DNA of 64,000 nucleotides from Qipengyuania_B thermophila (GCF_004153605.1 NZ_SDSI01000005.1:1-64000), one strand, 5' to 3'; numbered from the stretch's first letter, positions 1 through 8,510 are shown. The notes: generated by a model not told the origin, from the sequence alone. Translations and numbers: made by a program.

Positions 1-27
1 GGCCTCCGGCAATCCCGGGGCGGTTCA
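1..27 (-). mobile_element. Possible terminal inverted repeat of an IS3-type insertion sequence (edge only)
   Basis: Read on the minus strand, the window edge begins TGAACCGCCCCGGG and continues GATTGCCGGAGGCC. A leading TG followed by a GC-rich ACCGCCCCGGG block resembles the terminal repeats of some IS3-family elements as I remember them. The neighbouring ion-channel reading frame ends exactly at this TGA, which would then be supplied by the element. No transposase or target duplication can be seen because the window stops here, so this is an inference from one end only. Confidence 0.4.
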
Positions 28-426
28 TTCAAAGGCTTTCGAGTATCTGCCAATCTTAGCGAGCCGTAACATCCTCAAAACTCTCACAAGCCGCAAGACC
101 ATCACGGTTGGGGTAACGAACGGCAGCAGCGTTGCAATGACAACAATCAAGTCGAGAATTGTGGCGGGCCGGAGAGCATAGCGCATCCGCGTCTCCCCGC
201 CTTCGGGTGCACACCAAATCCTTGCAATGTATTCGGCTGCAAACAATAAGCCGAATATAAGCTCAAGGATGCGAACTTCAGCGTTATACGGCCCAGAAAC
301 TGTTTCTTCTGTTTCAAGGATTGCGACAGCAGTGGAAACGAATATCAGAGCCACAATGCTCAAGCTCAGGCGCGATAGCTTTCCGACCGGGTTCAACGCA
401 TGGTATAGCTTTGCGCGGATGGGCAT
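25..426 (-). pseudogene. Truncated voltage-gated ion channel (voltage-sensor half only)
   Basis: Encodes 133 residues that match the S1-S4 voltage sensor of bacterial Kv-type channels. Hydrophobic segments lie at about residues 19-37, 51-71 and 87-103. An arginine-rich S4-like helix follows at about 108-124 (MVLRLVRVLRMLRLAK). The frame stops right after S4 (GRYSKAFE), so the S4-S5 linker, S5, selectivity filter and S6 are absent and no pore could form. The chosen start (MPIRAKLYH) lies 31 bases after the upstream gene's stop; an in-frame start further up would run into that gene. The break coincides with a possible insertion-sequence end. Base composition is clearly poorer in GC than the rest of the window. 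Family assignment is firm; the disruption by an insertion is inferred. Confidence 0.65.
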
Positions 427-457
427 CTTTTTCGTGCCTAACGACTGACAATTCGAG

Positions 458-1264
458 CTATCGCAGTTCCTCGATTGTTCGACTGATCCGAACCATCGCA
501 GGCTGGTTTTCGCCCTCATCAAACTCGAACAAGACGGGCTTTCCGGTGTCCTTGAACACCTTGATACCGTCCGAAAATGGCTCAAACATGATGATTTTGT
601 TCAGCGGTATTGTGACCGTCTTGTTGGGCGCTACCCAGAGCAGCCGCTTGTTGGTCGCGCACAAGAAGCCGCTGCCGAAAGAGTGGTGATAGGCCTCGGT
701 TTTCCGTGCGACCTGCGCTGATCCTGCACGATAATACACACCCTTCATGATCTTGATCCGCGCAGTTGGTCCGGCGTAAGCAATACGAGTGGTGCGCTGG
801 CGCTCCTCGTAAGCGGTCGCTTGTATGCCGTGGACGCACCACTCGCCCCGTTTCAGCAGCAGTGGCGCCTCCACAGGGTCAAGCGGGGTGTTCCAAGCGG
901 CGAATTGCAAGCGCGCAGCATCAAGCTTGCCTTGCGTGACAGGGTCTAGGGGCGGATTTCCATAGCGATCCATGGCCGCCGACAATTTCGCCTCCTCGTC
1001 CGGCGACAGAAGGCCGTCATCAAGCACTGCATCAGTGACTGCCGTAATCTTGGCAAAGCAGTGGGCGTCCCATTCAGTCTCGCCCAGTTCTTTCGGCACG
1101 TTTGCTCGAAGTTCAGAAAGAACAGCATCCGCCGAAAATTGGGCACGCGCCTCATGCTCGGAGATAATGCGGCGAGCAGTCTCGATGTTGGCGCGTTGCG
1201 CAGATGCGCGCTCACGAGCGGCTTTGCCGGTCAACTGATCCGCCGCCTTCTTCAGCCAACTCAC
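458..1264 (-). CDS. Hypothetical protein with PH-like (GRAM/bPH) domain
   Basis: A 268-residue cytoplasmic protein of unknown function. The first ~100 residues are helical and charged (ARERASAQRANIETARRI, then DGLLSPDEEAKLSAAMDRYG). The C-terminal part contains the pattern GSGFLCATNKRLLWVA...VTIPLNKIIMFEPFSDGI, typical of bacterial PH/GRAM-like folds in which a 'TNKRL' strand is followed by a conserved 'I..I' strand. Such domains are usually protein- or lipid-binding adaptors. There is no signal peptide or membrane segment. It sits just upstream of the broken channel on the same strand, in an AT-richer stretch that looks like accessory DNA. Whether the two genes worked together is unknown. 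Confidence 0.6.
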   Translation of the reverse strand: MSWLKKAADQLTGKAARERASAQRANIETARRIISEHEARAQFSADAVLSELRANVPKELGETEWDAHCFAKITAVTDAVLDDGLLSPDEEAKLSAAMDRYGNPPLDPVTQGKLDAARLQFAAWNTPLDPVEAPLLLKRGEWCVHGIQATAYEERQRTTRIAYAGPTARIKIMKGVYYRAGSAQVARKTEAYHHSFGSGFLCATNKRLLWVAPNKTVTIPLNKIIMFEPFSDGIKVFKDTGKPVLFEFDEGENQPAMVRISRTIEELR

Positions 1265-1468
1265 AAGTGCCCCCCAGTCATTTGCCAGATCTGACGACGC
1301 CGTTTCCGTCGGCGTGCCGAATGTGTCACGGGTTACTTTCGGAACGAACCCGATAGCGGCGCTTCGACCTTTTCATAATAGCCTTATGTTTAAACGCCAT
1401 ATGTGGTGTGCAACGGAGCAACAAACGATTTTCCTACTGTCCCGCTTTGTGCAATCTGCCTGCGGGTC

Positions 1469-2314
1469 ATGGCCCGCTCCTCCCCTCCATCGCGCCCCGC
1501 CCGCTCGCGCGCCGCGGACACTCCTGCCGCGGACGCCGGCGACCGGGCCGCGCAGACGGTCCTGCCGGGCAAGGGCGACGGGGCGGCGGGTGCGCTCACC
1601 TGCACGCGCAAACTCCGCCGGCAGGCGACCTCGCGCACCGCCTGGCGCGGGGCGGCGCCGGGAGAGGATGATCCGCTGCTGGAGTTTGCGCCGTATCTCC
1701 ACCCGCGCCCGCGGCTGAACTCGATCACGCCCGAGCGGCAGCGCGCCTTCGTCGCCCATCTCGCCGCGACCGGCATCGTCAGCCAGGCGGCGCGGCACAT
1801 CGGCAAGTCGATGGAGGCGCTCTACAAGCTGCGCGCCCGGCCGGGGGCGGAAGGCTTCGCGGCGGCGTGGGACGCGGCGCTGGAGCGGGGCGTGCAGCGG
1901 CTGGAGGACTGCGCCCTCGAACGCGCGCTGAGGGGCACGCCGACGCCGATCGTCGGGCCGGGCGGGGTCGTGGGCTGGTGGGACAAGCCGGACAACGCGC
2001 TGCTGCGCTTCCTGCTGCAGCACAGGCTGCCGGAACGCTACGGGGTGCAGAACTTGAAGCCCGGCCATCCGGTCTATGACAGCATCGCCGCCGAGGCGGT
2101 GGCGGCGTGGGAGAAGGCGCAGGCGATCGACGAGGAGGCGCTCTACGCCAGCATCGACGCCAAGCTCGACGCGCTGAGGCGGGAGCCGCCAGGCGCGGGG
2201 ACGGGTCCGGGGACGGGCGCGGGCGCGGTTCAGGACGCGGTGGCCGGCGCCGACAGCGGGAAGAAGGGGATGCGCACCTCGAGCGGCGCGCCGTCCTCGT
2301 CCTCGAAGCCGTAG
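1469..2314 (+). CDS. Hypothetical protein, helix-turn-helix-like core
   Basis: About 281 residues from the ATG of MARSSPPSR; an earlier start is possible but would lie in AT-rich sequence. The first ~85 residues are low-complexity and probably disordered. The core (SITPERQRAFVAHLAATG, then VSQAARHIGKSMEALYKLR) resembles the recognition helix arrangement of small-terminase or Myb-like DNA-binding proteins. A WWDKPDNALLRFLLQHRLPE segment follows that I have seen in unnamed sphingomonad proteins. The C-terminus is a glycine/threonine-rich tail. Its 3' end overlaps the convergent apaG by 85 bases. No function is assigned. Confidence 0.6.
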   Translation: MARSSPPSRPARSRAADTPAADAGDRAAQTVLPGKGDGAAGALTCTRKLRRQATSRTAWRGAAPGEDDPLLEFAPYLHPRPRLNSITPERQRAFVAHLAATGIVSQAARHIGKSMEALYKLRARPGAEGFAAAWDAALERGVQRLEDCALERALRGTPTPIVGPGGVVGWWDKPDNALLRFLLQHRLPERYGVQNLKPGHPVYDSIAAEAVAAWEKAQAIDEEALYASIDAKLDALRREPPGAGTGPGTGAGAVQDAVAGADSGKKGMRTSSGAPSSSSKP

Positions 2315-2631
2315 AACCCTTCCATCGACCCGTGCGGGGTTGCCAGCGGACAGCCGGAGACATAGTCGTGGGTCGCGCCCGGCGAGAGCACCGGCTGCTC
2401 GCCCACCACGCCCGCGCCGTCGACATGCGCCACCCGCCCGCGCCCGTCGGTGATGCGCCAGTGCCGGGTGCGCAGCTGCACGGCCCGGTCGGAGTGGTTC
2501 TCAATGCGGATGTGGTAGGTCCAGAACCACGTCCCCGCTTCCGGCTCGGACTGTTCGGCGAGGTAGGCGACCGCGACGCGCACGGTGATGCCGTGGGTCG
2601 TGGCGGCGTGCTGGAAAAAAGCGTCCATCAT
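2230..2631 (-). CDS. apaG: ApaG family protein
   Basis: 133 residues, the normal length for ApaG, a single fibronectin-III-like beta-sandwich protein linked genetically to Co2+/Mg2+ resistance and diadenosine-polyphosphate metabolism; its biochemical role is unsettled. Recognised by the ordered motifs GITVRVAVAYLAEQSEP, TYHIRIENHSDRAVQLRTRH, WRITDGRGRV, GVVGEQPVLSPGATHDYVSG and GSMEGFYGFEDEDG. Two consecutive ATG codons are available as start. Cytoplasmic. Its last 28 codons overlap the end of a convergent hypothetical gene, an arrangement that needs expression data to show whether both 3' ends are used. Confidence 0.93.
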   Translation of the reverse strand: MMDAFFQHAATTHGITVRVAVAYLAEQSEPEAGTWFWTYHIRIENHSDRAVQLRTRHWRITDGRGRVAHVDGAGVVGEQPVLSPGATHDYVSGCPLATPHGSMEGFYGFEDEDGAPLEVRIPFFPLSAPATAS

Positions 2632-2762
2632 GGCGCGGGGTCTAGCACGGCGCGGGCGGCGGCCAAACCCTGCACGCCCCGAGCGGGTGGCCCGGTGCGG
2701 CGGGCAGCGAAAAGGGCGGCGCCGCAGCCGGCACCGCCCTTCGCGTCAGAACCGGACGTGGC

Positions 2763-2987
2763 TCAGCGGCTGACCGGACGATCGTCGTCGTTCTCGATCA
2801 GCAGCAGCACGCCGATGGCGATGCCGGCGATGGCGGCGATGATGAACGCCGGGGCGATGCCTTCGCCGCCGAGTTCGCTGGCGCCCGCGACGGGGGCCGT
2901 GATCCGGGCGTTGGCGCTCTGCGCCGCGACCGGAGCCGCAACCAGCGCGGTGGCCGCCGCGGCCAGGGCGATGGTGTTCTTCTTCAT
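2763..2987 (-). CDS. Small secreted or membrane-anchored hypothetical protein
   Basis: 74 residues starting MKKNTIALAAAATALVAAPV, a textbook signal peptide with a cleavage site near AQSANA. A second hydrophobic stretch (IAPAFIIAAIAGIAIGVLLLI, roughly residues 45-65) and an acidic C-terminus (ENDDDR) follow. A strong ribosome-binding site (AAGGAG, 7 bases before the ATG) fixes this start over an upstream in-frame ATG. The second hydrophobic segment suggests it stays in the inner membrane after processing. Short proteins of this plan are common in sphingomonads; no function is known to me. Confidence 0.7.
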   Translation of the reverse strand: MKKNTIALAAAATALVAAPVAAQSANARITAPVAGASELGGEGIAPAFIIAAIAGIAIGVLLLIENDDDRPVSR

Positions 2988-3128
2988 ACCTGCACTCCTT
3001 GCACGTTTATGCTTCAACCCCACAAGCAGCGGTCGACCCGTATGTTCCCGATGAGATGTCAAAGCGTTCCTTCCGGCCGACCGGCGGCGGTTGCCCCGGC
3101 ACCGATGTGCTTCTAAGGCGCCCGCCAC

Positions 3129-4400
3129 ATGACACGGCCGCAGACGACACTACGCGATCCGCTTGGGTGGTCAATCGCGATAACCTTTGCGTTCGGGATG
3201 CTGGTATTTTGGCAACTGTCGATCCCGCACAAGCTTTACTTCGACGAGATCCATTACATCCCCGCCGCCCGCGCGCTCCTCTACGAAGGACGGCTCGTCA
3301 ACCCCGAGCACCCGCTGCTGGGCAAGCTGATCCTTGCGGCCAGCCTCCAGCTTCTCGGCGACGGGCCGGCGGGCTGGCGCGTGCCGGGGGCGCTGGCGGG
3401 CACGTGGACGCTGTTCGCCGCGATGCGGGCGCTGTGGTTCGCGAGCTGCCGCCGCTTTGCCACCCTCGCCTACGGCGTGCTGCTCGCAACCGGGTTCATG
3501 CTGTTCGTCCAGAGCCGCATCGCCATGCTGGACAGCTTCATGCTGGCCTTCCTCGCCACGGCGGTGTGGCAGGCGGCGGCCGCGTGCCGGGAGCCGGAAA
3601 CGGGCCGCTGGCGTCTGGCGCTGACGGGCGTGATGCTGGGCCTTGCCCTCGGCGCCAAGTGGAACGCCGCGCCGCTCCTGCCGGTGTTCGGCCTCGCCTT
3701 CCTCGCCGCCCGCCTCGCCGCCGGACGGCGCCGCCTGCTGACCAGCCGCCGGGGCTGGCCGGTGCCGGGCGTGTCGCTGCTGGAGGCGGCGCTGTGGCTC
3801 GGCGTGGTGCCGCTGCTCGTCTACGCGGCGACCTTTCTCCCCGGATACGGGCTGCGCGACGGGATCGGCACCGACCTGCTCTCGCACAATCTGTGGATGG
3901 CCGAGCTGCAGTCGTCGGTGGTGACGGCGCACACCTATCAGAGCAGCCTGTCGCAGTGGGTGCTCAACACGCGCCCGATCTGGTACCTGTTCGAGGAGGT
4001 GGACGGCGCCTGGCGCGGCATCGTCATGCTGGGCAACCCGTTCACCGCGCTGGCCGGGCTGCCGGCGCTCGCCTGGTGCGCGTGGCGGGGCGTGCGCCGC
4101 CGCGACATGGCCGCGCTGGGCGTGGTGGTGCTCTACACGGTCAGCGTCGGCTTCTGGCTCGTCGCCGACAAGCCGATCCAGTTCTTCTACCACTACCTCG
4201 TGCCGCAGCTGACGCTGCTGGCGGCGCTGGCGCTGGCGGCCGACGCGCTGTGGCAAAGGCGCCGCTGGCGCGCGGCGGCGCTCGCAATCCCCCTCGCCAG
4301 CGCCCTGCTGTTCGCCTGGTTCTTCCCGATCTTGGGCGCCCGGCCGCTTGCCGAGGTGACCACCTACGAGCGGTGGATGTGGCTCGACAGCTGGCGCTGA
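3129..4400 (+). CDS. GT39-type glycosyltransferase (protein O-mannosyltransferase-like)
   Basis: 423 residues with at least nine hydrophobic segments. The family signature is near the N-terminus: YFDEIHYIPAARALL carries the Asp-Glu pair used for catalysis in polyprenyl-phosphate-sugar glycosyltransferases of the GT-C fold, followed by NPEHPLLGK on the next periplasmic loop. The enzyme would transfer a hexose, typically mannose, from a lipid-phosphate donor to a protein or envelope acceptor on the periplasmic face. Later segments GAKWNAAPLLPVFGLAFL and DKPIQFFYHYLVPQL also fit the PMT/ArnT group. It is a single-gene unit between a divergent small gene and convergent recO, so the acceptor cannot be deduced from context. 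Confidence 0.85.
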   Translation: MTRPQTTLRDPLGWSIAITFAFGMLVFWQLSIPHKLYFDEIHYIPAARALLYEGRLVNPEHPLLGKLILAASLQLLGDGPAGWRVPGALAGTWTLFAAMRALWFASCRRFATLAYGVLLATGFMLFVQSRIAMLDSFMLAFLATAVWQAAAACREPETGRWRLALTGVMLGLALGAKWNAAPLLPVFGLAFLAARLAAGRRRLLTSRRGWPVPGVSLLEAALWLGVVPLLVYAATFLPGYGLRDGIGTDLLSHNLWMAELQSSVVTAHTYQSSLSQWVLNTRPIWYLFEEVDGAWRGIVMLGNPFTALAGLPALAWCAWRGVRRRDMAALGVVVLYTVSVGFWLVADKPIQFFYHYLVPQLTLLAALALAADALWQRRRWRAAALAIPLASALLFAWFFPILGARPLAEVTTYERWMWLDSWR

Positions 4401-4419
4401 ACCGCCCGGCTCTCCAGCA

Positions 4420-5019
4420 TCAGACCGTCCGCCCGAGCCGCTCCTCGAGCAAGCCGCGCAGCGCCAGCACCGCCTCGCCGCGGTCGTGGAGCAGATAGCG
4501 CCCGACCGCGCGCCGCTGCGCCGTGAACAGCGCGACACGTCCGGCGTGGTCCTCCGGCACCGGCAGCCGCGCCTCGCCATAGCCCAGATCGCGCAGCAGC
4601 AGGCGCTCGTAGGCGATCAGCGCGGTCACCCACTGCCGGGCCGAGGGCGCCGCTTCAACCGCCCTGATGACCCCGTCGAGCGCATCGAACAGGGCCGGAT
4701 AGGCGCTGCGCTCGGGCAGGGCCGACGCGGCAAGCGCCGTGACCCACGCCAGCGCCGCGGCCGGCAGCGGCTGACTCGCGACCGGCGCCCGGCTGGTCGC
4801 CAGCTCGAGCCGCAGCGACGGCATCTGGCTGTCCGCGCGGGCGCTGATGTCGACCATGACGCCGTTGCCAGGGATCAGCACCGGCCGCAGAGTGCGGCCG
4901 CGACCGCCGGGAACATAGCCGGCCACCACGCCGAACCCGCGGGTCAGCAGCCGGGCGATGCTGCCGCTCTCGCCATGGGCGCGGACGCCGAGCACGATCG
5001 CCTCGTCGCGCAGGCGCAT
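4420..5019 (-). CDS. recO: DNA repair protein RecO
   Basis: 199 residues. The N-terminal OB-fold is recognisable by RDEAIVLGVRAHGESGSIARLLTRGFG and AGYVPGGRGR, and the helical C-terminal domain by YERLLLRDLGYGEARLP. RecO loads RecA onto SSB-coated single-stranded DNA together with RecR in gap repair. It is shorter than typical RecO (about 230-250) and has no cysteines for the zinc finger found in many homologues. In many alphaproteobacteria recO follows era; here it lies about 6.6 kb away next to ubiK, pointing to local rearrangement. Confidence 0.88.
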   Translation of the reverse strand: MRLRDEAIVLGVRAHGESGSIARLLTRGFGVVAGYVPGGRGRTLRPVLIPGNGVMVDISARADSQMPSLRLELATSRAPVASQPLPAAALAWVTALAASALPERSAYPALFDALDGVIRAVEAAPSARQWVTALIAYERLLLRDLGYGEARLPVPEDHAGRVALFTAQRRAVGRYLLHDRGEAVLALRGLLEERLGRTV

Positions 5020-5064
5020 GATCAGCGCCGCCGGCGCACGCGCTTCGCGCGGTGGGGGATCGGG

Positions 5065-5370
5065 TCAGTCCGCGGCCGGCGCAGGGCCGCCGCCCGGACC
5101 GCCGTCCGACGCACCGCCGGGTGCAGCTGCCCGCTCCGCCTCGAGCGCCGCCACCCGCGCCCCCAGCCGTTCGGCCTCCTCGCGGGCGCGCGCGGCCATG
5201 GCTTTCACCGCCTCGAACTCGTCACGGCTCACGAAGTCCAGCCCGCCCAGCGACTCGCGCAGCTTCTCGCGCGCGCTGTCGCGCGCCTCGCGGGTCATTC
5301 CGGCAAAGGTGCCCGCAGCGCCGGTGGCGAGCTTCACGAAATCGGCGATCAGTCGGTTCTCGCTTTGCAT
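5065..5370 (-). CDS. ubiK: UbiK/BMFP-family accessory factor
   Basis: 101 residues from MQSENRLIADFVKLATGAAG; the further upstream frame runs antisense to tspO and was rejected. The family plan is clear: an N-terminal amphipathic helix, RESLGGLDFVSRDEFEAVKAMAARAREE leading into a coiled coil (about residues 45-80), then a disordered Gly/Pro/Ala-rich tail. UbiK-type proteins help ubiquinone biosynthesis by binding membranes and Ubi complexes; the related Brucella protein BMFP fuses membranes in vitro. Lies between tspO and recO on the same strand with short gaps, so a small operon is plausible. Confidence 0.85.
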   Translation of the reverse strand: MQSENRLIADFVKLATGAAGTFAGMTREARDSAREKLRESLGGLDFVSRDEFEAVKAMAARAREEAERLGARVAALEAERAAAPGGASDGGPGGGPAPAAD

Positions 5371-5413
5371 GGCGGCGATGTGGCGGTGCGCGGAAGGTTT
5401 GTCCAGAGCGGCC

Positions 5414-5962
5414 TCAGAGCGCGACCCGCTGGAACGGCGACACCGTCCGTCCGCCGTCGGCATCGGGGTTGAGCTGCAGGAACTGCCAGTTCAGCACGGT
5501 CGCGAACAGCACCCAGGCAAGGTAGGGGAGCATCAGCAGTCCGGCGCTGCGCCGCACCCGGAAGAACACGATCGTGGTGGCAAGGACCGCCACGTCGAGC
5601 GCGAGCAGCAGGATCAGCGCCGCGTTGATCTGGTAGGCGCCGAAGAACAGCGGCGTCCAGGCCAGGTTGAGGAGCAGCTGCACGACGAACAGGCCCAGCG
5701 CGAGCCGCCGCTGCCGCGCGCCGCGCGCGGTGAGGACCAGCGCGAGCGCCACCCCCATCAGGGCGTAGAGGATGGTCCACACGATGCCGAAGGTCGCCGG
5801 CGGCGGATAGATCGCCGGCTTCTCCAGCGAGGCGAACCACGGGCTGTCCGCGCTGCCGAGCTGCCCGGACAGGAAGCCGAGACCGACGATGACCGGAACC
5901 GTGAGGATGGCCCAGCGCCACGCGTCGCGGCGGTGCTGTCCGTTGGCTGCAAGCATGCTCAT
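5414..5962 (-). CDS. tspO: TspO/MBR family membrane protein
   Basis: 182 residues with five transmembrane helices, as in the TspO/translocator family that binds porphyrins and cholesterol-like ligands and modulates tetrapyrrole and stress responses. Diagnostic motifs are ASLEKPAIYPPPATFGIVW after helix I (the W..L.KP...PP..F...W pattern), LVVQLLLNLAWTPLFFGAYQ in helix III and MLPYLAWVLFATVLNW in helix V. The extra N-terminal ~15 residues are cytoplasmic. The downstream ubiK starts 43 bases after its stop. A role in porphyrin sensing would fit an organism that makes heme through ALA synthase, but that link is inference. Confidence 0.93.
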   Translation of the reverse strand: MSMLAANGQHRRDAWRWAILTVPVIVGLGFLSGQLGSADSPWFASLEKPAIYPPPATFGIVWTILYALMGVALALVLTARGARQRRLALGLFVVQLLLNLAWTPLFFGAYQINAALILLLALDVAVLATTIVFFRVRRSAGLLMLPYLAWVLFATVLNWQFLQLNPDADGGRTVSPFQRVAL

Positions 5963-6053
5963 GCGTCTCTCTCCCCCTGCGCGGCGCCGCGCCGATCGGC
6001 GGCTGCGTTCACCGGCGGACGGGGTGCGCCGTCCCCCTTCCGGCCTGTCAACG

Positions 6054-7412
6054 TCAGCGCATCAGCACCAGTTCCTCCGCCATTGTCGGATGCAGCGCCA
6101 CCGTGGCGTCGAAATCGGCCTTCGTCAGCCCGGCCTTGACCGCCACGGCCGCGGCCTGAAGAATCTCCGGCGCGTCCGGGCCGATCATGTGCAGGCCGAG
6201 GATCCGCCCGCTGGTCCCGTCGCACACCATCTTGTAGAGGCTGCGCTCGTTGCGGCCGGCGATGACGTTCTTCATCGGGCGGAAATCCGACTGGTAGACC
6301 TTGACCCCGCCATAGGCGTTGCGCGCCTCGCCTTCGGTCATCCCGACGCTGGCGAGCGGCGGGTGGCTGAACACGGCGCTGGGAATGCAGTCGTAGTCGA
6401 CGCTGGACGGTTGATCGCCGAACACCGTGTCGGCGAATGCCTGTCCCTCGCGGATGGCGACGGGGGTGAGCTGCACCCGGTCGGTGACGTCGCCGACGGC
6501 GTAGATCCAGTCCGTGGCCGTGCGCGAGAAGCGGTCCACCGGAATGGCGCCGCGTTCGCCGAGGGTGACGCCCTGCGCCTCCAGACCCAGACCGCCGCTG
6601 TTGGGAAGGCGTCCGGTGGCGAACAGGACGCAGTCCGCCTCGAGATCGTCATGCCCCGTCATGCTCACGCGCAGCGCCCCGCCGTCGCTGCGCGCGATGC
6701 CGCGGAACGAGGCGTTGAAGCGGAAGTCGATGCCCTTGAGCAGGCTGATCTGGAGCAGGCGGTCCCGCAGCGCCTCGTCATAGCCGCGCAGGATCGTCTC
6801 GCCGCGGTTCATGATCGTCACCTTGGCGCCCAGCGCGTTGAAGATCCCGGCGAATTCGTTGGCGATGTAGCCGCCGCCGGCGATCAGCACCCGTTCCGGA
6901 ACGGCGTCGAGGTGGAACGCCTCGTTGCTGGTGATGCCAAGTTCGGCGCCGGGGCAGTCGGGCACGAACGGGCGGGCGCCGGTGGCGACGAGCACGATGC
7001 GCGCCGTGACGGTGCGCCCGCTGGCGAGCGTGATCTCGTGCGGGCCGGTGATCGTCGCCCGCTCGTCGAAGATGGTGACCTTGTTATTCTCCAGCGTCTG
7101 GCGGTAGAGACCGTTCAGCCGGTCCACGTCGGCCAGCACCGCATCGCGCAGGGCGATCCAGTCGAAGCGGCGTTCGCCCACGGTCCAGCCGAAGCGCGCC
7201 GCGTCGTGCAGATCCTCGGCGAAGTGCGCGCCGTAGACGAGCATCTTTTTGGGCACGCAGCCGCGGATGACGCAGGTGCCGCCGACGCGGTGTTCCTCGG
7301 CCACGGCAACGCGCGCGCCGTGCGCCGCCGCGACCCGGCTGGCGCGCACCCCGCCCGACCCGGCGCCGATGGTGAACAGGTCGTAGTCGTACTGCGTGTC
7401 GGCGGCGGCCAT
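6054..7412 (-). CDS. gor: Glutathione-disulfide reductase
   Basis: 452 residues, normal for the family. The N-terminal FAD site is FTIGAGSGGVRASRVAAAHG. The redox-active disulfide is GGTCVIRGCVPKKM. The NADPH-binding region is LIAGGGYIANEFAGIFNALG, and the C-terminal dimer/active-site motif is LHPTMAEE. It reduces oxidised glutathione with NADPH in the cytosol. The start at MAAADTQYDYDLF was chosen because 20 further upstream residues lack family similarity. The GAGSGG/IRGC signature distinguishes it from mercuric reductase and dihydrolipoamide dehydrogenase. It appears to be monocistronic. Confidence 0.95.
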   Translation of the reverse strand: MAAADTQYDYDLFTIGAGSGGVRASRVAAAHGARVAVAEEHRVGGTCVIRGCVPKKMLVYGAHFAEDLHDAARFGWTVGERRFDWIALRDAVLADVDRLNGLYRQTLENNKVTIFDERATITGPHEITLASGRTVTARIVLVATGARPFVPDCPGAELGITSNEAFHLDAVPERVLIAGGGYIANEFAGIFNALGAKVTIMNRGETILRGYDEALRDRLLQISLLKGIDFRFNASFRGIARSDGGALRVSMTGHDDLEADCVLFATGRLPNSGGLGLEAQGVTLGERGAIPVDRFSRTATDWIYAVGDVTDRVQLTPVAIREGQAFADTVFGDQPSSVDYDCIPSAVFSHPPLASVGMTEGEARNAYGGVKVYQSDFRPMKNVIAGRNERSLYKMVCDGTSGRILGLHMIGPDAPEILQAAAVAVKAGLTKADFDATVALHPTMAEELVLMR

Positions 7413-7487
7413 GCAATGCCCTTCCTGCTGTGTGGCTGCCCCGCCTCTAGGGGCTGCGGGCGGGCGCGCCAAGCGGGGGCGCCGCGG

Positions 7488-8477
7488 TCACAGCCGCACC
7501 AGCCCGGCGGTGAAGGCGATGTAGGAGGCGTAGGCGAGCACCAGCACGCCGCCCTCGATCCGCGACAGGCGCTTGCCCGTCCAGGCGAGCACCATGATGC
7601 CCAGCGACACCGCCACCAGCAGCGGCAGATCGAACGCCACCATGCTGCGCGGCACGGGTCCGGGCGCGACCAGGCCGGTGACGCCGCCGATGAACAGGAT
7701 GTTGTAGATGTTGGAGCCGAGCACGTTGCCGAGCGCGATCTCCCCCTGCCGGCGCAGCGCCGCGATGGCCGAGGTGACGAGTTCGGGCAGCGACGTGCCG
7801 ATCGCCACCACGGTCAGGCCGATCACCTCCTGCGTCACGCCGAGGGCGGCGGCGATCTGCACCGCCCCCTCGACCAGCAGGGCGCCGCCCCCCACCACCA
7901 GCGCCAGCCCGCCGACGAACAGCGCCAGCGCGACGAGGAGATTGCCGCCGCCCGGGTCCGGGACGACAAGGCCGGGATCCGCCTCGCGCGCCGCCGCCGC
8001 CTTGTCGTAGGCGGCCGAATGGGCAAAGCCGCGCTTCTCCTGCAGGTAGGCAAAGACGATGTAGCCGCCGAGCAGCACGACGAACATCCCGCCGGCCAGC
8101 TGGTTCAGCCCGGCGGTCCAGCCCCACGCCAGCAGCAGCATCGCGGCTGCGGCGCCGACGCCGCCGTCGCGCCACAGCACGCCGCGCGGCACCAGCACCG
8201 GTGCCAGGAGCGCCGCCACGCCGAGGATCAGCAGCGTGTTGGCCATGTTCGAGCCGATGATGTTGCCAAGTGCGATGCCCGGCGCGCCGATCCGCGCGGC
8301 CTGGATGCTGGTGACCAGCTCGGGCGTCGACGTGCCCAGCCCGACGATGGTGAGGCCGATCAGCATTGGCGACAGGCCGAGCCGGGTTGCGATCCGCACC
8401 GCCCCGCGCACCAGCAGCTCGCCGCCCACGATGAGCAGCACCAGCCCGCCAAGCAGCATTGCGCCCTGGATCAACAC
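7488..8477 (-). CDS. Calcium/sodium antiporter (CaCA family, YrbG type)
   Basis: 329 residues from a GTG start; ten or so hydrophobic helices arranged as two inverted halves. The paired alpha repeats are plain: GLGTSTPELVTSIQAA with GNIIGSNMANTLLILG in the first half, and AIGTSLPELVTSAIAALRRQ with GNVLGSNIYNILFIGG in the second. These are the ion-coordinating G-T-S-x-P-E motifs of K+-independent Na+/Ca2+ exchangers. The central cytoplasmic loop (QEKRGFAHSAAYDKAAAARE) is short, as in bacterial members. Lies between gor and pgi, all on the minus strand with 33-75-base gaps. An EF-hand regulator is encoded 11 kb away, but a functional link is speculative. Confidence 0.93.
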   Translation of the reverse strand: MLIQGAMLLGGLVLLIVGGELLVRGAVRIATRLGLSPMLIGLTIVGLGTSTPELVTSIQAARIGAPGIALGNIIGSNMANTLLILGVAALLAPVLVPRGVLWRDGGVGAAAAMLLLAWGWTAGLNQLAGGMFVVLLGGYIVFAYLQEKRGFAHSAAYDKAAAAREADPGLVVPDPGGGNLLVALALFVGGLALVVGGGALLVEGAVQIAAALGVTQEVIGLTVVAIGTSLPELVTSAIAALRRQGEIALGNVLGSNIYNILFIGGVTGLVAPGPVPRSMVAFDLPLLVAVSLGIMVLAWTGKRLSRIEGGVLVLAYASYIAFTAGLVRL

Positions 8478-8510
8478 TCCGCGCCCCCCGTGTCCTTCCG
8501 GCCCGCCGGA

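Noticed and set aside
2195..2235. Short GC-rich near-repeats (GGGGACGGG units)
   Set aside because: Imperfect, in frame with a Gly/Thr-rich tail, and typical of low-complexity coding DNA; not a meaningful tandem repeat.
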